Origin: JAYTQG01 sp043746815
GTDB taxonomy: Bacteria; Actinomycetota; Thermoleophilia; Miltoncostaeales; Miltoncostaeaceae
DNA: 6,127 nucleotides
Reading direction: 5' to 3'
Assembly (NCBI GenBank): GCA_043746815.1
Contig: JAYTQG010000262.1
Span: forward strand, 1-6,127
Positions 5,141 through 6,127 of the stretch are shown piece by piece. Positions within the stretch are counted from its first letter, which is position 1, and every line of letters begins with the position of its first letter. Under the pieces are notes generated by a model that worked only from the letters and a program-made list of their open reading frames with translations, searched no databases and had not been told where the DNA came from. The translations under genes and the position numbers were made by a program.

Positions 5141-5512
5141 TTGCCGACGATCAACCAGATGGTGCGAAAAGGCCGAGTGGCCAAGTCCGCCAAAACTTCA
5201 ACGCCAGCCCTTAAGGGTGCTCCCCAGAAGCGTGGCGTTTGCACCAGGGTCTACACCACGACCCCGAAGAAGCCGAACTCGGCCCTTCGCAAGGTCTGCC
5301 GCGTGCGACTGACGAACGGGATGGAAGTAACCAGCTACATTCCGGGCGAGGGACACAACCTGCAGGAGCACTCAGTCGTGCTCGTTCGTGGTGGCCGCGT
5401 GAAGGACCTCCCGGGCGTCCGTTACAAGGTAATCCGCGCGGCGCTTGATACGGCGGGAGTCAACGGGCGCAAGCAAGCCCGGTCCAAGTACGGCGCGAAG
5501 ACGCCCAAGTAG
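5141..5512 (+). CDS. rpsL: 30S ribosomal protein S12
   Basis: S12 sits at the interface side of the small subunit and contributes to decoding accuracy. The 123-residue product has the expected length and sequence from end to end: MPTINQ start, TPALKGAPQKRGVCTRVYTT (21-40), TPKKPNSALRK (41-51), YIPGEGHNLQEHS (66-78), VRGGRVKDLPG (82-92) and a basic tail KQARSKYGAKTPK. The streptomycin-relevant lysines 43 and 88 are both wild type, as is Pro91, so no S12-based resistance is predicted. Asp89, the beta-methylthiolation site used by RimO in E. coli, is present. The start codon is TTG; the next in-frame ATG (codon 7) would remove the conserved N-terminus. It is the first gene of the str operon here, with rpsG two bases downstream. 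Confidence 0.98.
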   Translation: MPTINQMVRKGRVAKSAKTSTPALKGAPQKRGVCTRVYTTTPKKPNSALRKVCRVRLTNGMEVTSYIPGEGHNLQEHSVVLVRGGRVKDLPGVRYKVIRAALDTAGVNGRKQARSKYGAKTPK

Positions 5513-5514
5513 TC

Positions 5515-5985
5515 ATGCCACGTCGCGAAGTAATCACACGCCGTCCGCTCGATCCGGACCCGATTTACCAAAATGTGTTGGTCACCCAGCTCATCAACAA
5601 GGTCCTGCTCGACGGTAAGAAATCAGTTGCCGAGCGGACCGTCTACGACGCCCTCGAGCGCATCCGTGACCGCACGGGGCGTGATCCCGTGGTCGTTATG
5701 GAAGAGGCGCTCCGTAACGTGACTCCGGTACTCGAGGTTAAGTCTCGCCGCGTCGGTGGCGCGAACTACCAGGTGCCCATGGAGGTACCACCGCGCCGCG
5801 GTCGTACCCTCGCGATCCGGTGGATCGTCAAGTTCTCTCGCGACCGCCGCGAGAAGCAAATGAGCGAGCGGCTGGCGAACGAGTTGCTCGACGCACTCGG
5901 CTCGCAGGGTGGCGCGTTCAAGCGCAAGGACGATATCTACCGCATGGCTCAGGCCAACAAGGCCTTCGCGCACTACCGCTGGTAA
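5515..5985 (+). CDS. rpsG: 30S ribosomal protein S7
   Basis: S7 binds the 3' major domain of 16S rRNA, initiates assembly of the 30S head and lies near the E site. The 156-residue product matches the usual actinobacterial length. It begins MPRREVITRRPLDPDPIY, and carries LINKVLLDGKKSVAE (26-40), the conserved EVKSRRVGGANYQVPMEVP stretch (74-92), and ends DDIYRMAQANKAFAHYRW. ATG 5515 follows the rpsL stop by two bases, and no clear Shine-Dalgarno sequence is visible, so translational coupling to rpsL is likely. In E. coli S7 represses its own operon by binding str mRNA between rpsL and rpsG; the 2-bp gap here leaves no room for that control site. Downstream, 123 bp separate it from fusA. Confidence 0.98.
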   Translation: MPRREVITRRPLDPDPIYQNVLVTQLINKVLLDGKKSVAERTVYDALERIRDRTGRDPVVVMEEALRNVTPVLEVKSRRVGGANYQVPMEVPPRRGRTLAIRWIVKFSRDRREKQMSERLANELLDALGSQGGAFKRKDDIYRMAQANKAFAHYRW

Positions 5986-5994
5986 GGGAAAGCT

Positions 5995-6008
5995 GGGGCC
6001 TCGGCCCC
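5995..6008 (+). repeat. G/C hairpin in the rpsG-fusA gap
   Basis: GGGGCC (5995-6000) and GGCCCC (6003-6008) form a perfect inverted repeat with a 2-nt centre; sterically this is a 4-5 bp stem with a 4-6 nt loop. It lies 9 nt after the rpsG stop and has no T-run. It could be a processing, stability or attenuation element within the operon. The rest of the 5986-6108 gap shows nothing further apart from the fusA ribosome site. Confidence 0.5.
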
Positions 6009-6099
6009 GTGTTCCGGATCTGCGCCCAACGGGCGCGACGCTCAAGGTTGGCCGCCGGCTGACGATCGTTCAGAGCGAAGCAACACGCAACGAGAAGAC

Positions 6100-6104
6100 G
6101 AGGA
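6100..6104 (+). promoter_or_regulatory. fusA ribosome binding site
   Basis: GAGGA ends 4 nt before the GTG at 6109. It is a good Shine-Dalgarno match at short but acceptable spacing and favours GTG 6109 over the ATG at 6121. Confidence 0.6.
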
Positions 6105-6108
6105 TTTC

Positions 6109-6127
6109 GTGTCGACGACGATGAAGA
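6109..6127 (+). CDS. fusA: Probable elongation factor G start (3'-truncated by window)
   Basis: Only six codons are visible (GTG start, then S-T-T-M-K), too few to identify by sequence. The call rests on position: rpsL-rpsG-fusA is one of the most conserved bacterial gene orders, the strand is right, and a Shine-Dalgarno sequence sits just upstream. EF-G is the GTPase that drives tRNA and mRNA translocation on the ribosome. The ATG at 6121 is an alternative start. Confidence 0.6.

Overview
The window looks like chromosomal core DNA from a high-GC member of the Actinomycetota. The support is strong third-position G/C bias, GTG and TTG starts, probable leaderless genes, and actinobacterial-type RpoC, S12 and S7 sequences. 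I cannot place it to class; Acidimicrobiia or Thermoleophilia are possible but unproven. Every complete gene is intact, and no insertion sequence gene, CRISPR array, tRNA or rRNA was seen.

Layout from left to right: (1) the 3' three quarters of rpoC (1-3259, + strand), running in from outside the window; (2) a strong 12-bp hairpin (3268-3301), probably the end of the rpoBC transcript; (3) a MoaB/Mog-type molybdopterin adenylyltransferase gene (3319-3858, +), apparently leaderless; (4) a putative 32-residue single-pass membrane protein on the - strand (3855-3953), whose stop codon interlocks with that of moaB; (5) a structured divergent intergenic region (3954-4222) holding a 19-bp inverted repeat and two strong hairpins; (6) an unrecognised membrane-anchored 252-residue protein (4223-4981, +), also apparently leaderless; (7) a terminator-like hairpin and a candidate promoter; (8) the str operon: rpsL (TTG start), rpsG two bases later, and the first codons of fusA running off the right edge.

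Functionally, the ends carry transcription and translation machinery: RNA polymerase beta', the decoding-centre protein S12, the 30S head protein S7 and EF-G. In many bacteria rpoBC is followed closely by rpsL-rpsG-fusA. Here about 1.9 kb containing a molybdenum cofactor gene and two unknown envelope-type genes separates them, with hairpins on both sides, so the two blocks are probably transcribed independently.

The most unusual material is the 3954-4222 intergenic region. Two copies of one 19-bp sequence face outward, each 20-24 bp upstream of one of the two divergent unknown genes. This could be a shared promoter/operator pair or the ends of a roughly 225-bp MITE-like element. RpoC also appears to carry two extra blocks, about 50 and about 78 residues, relative to the usual bacterial pattern. 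I found no convincing new defence or mobile system.
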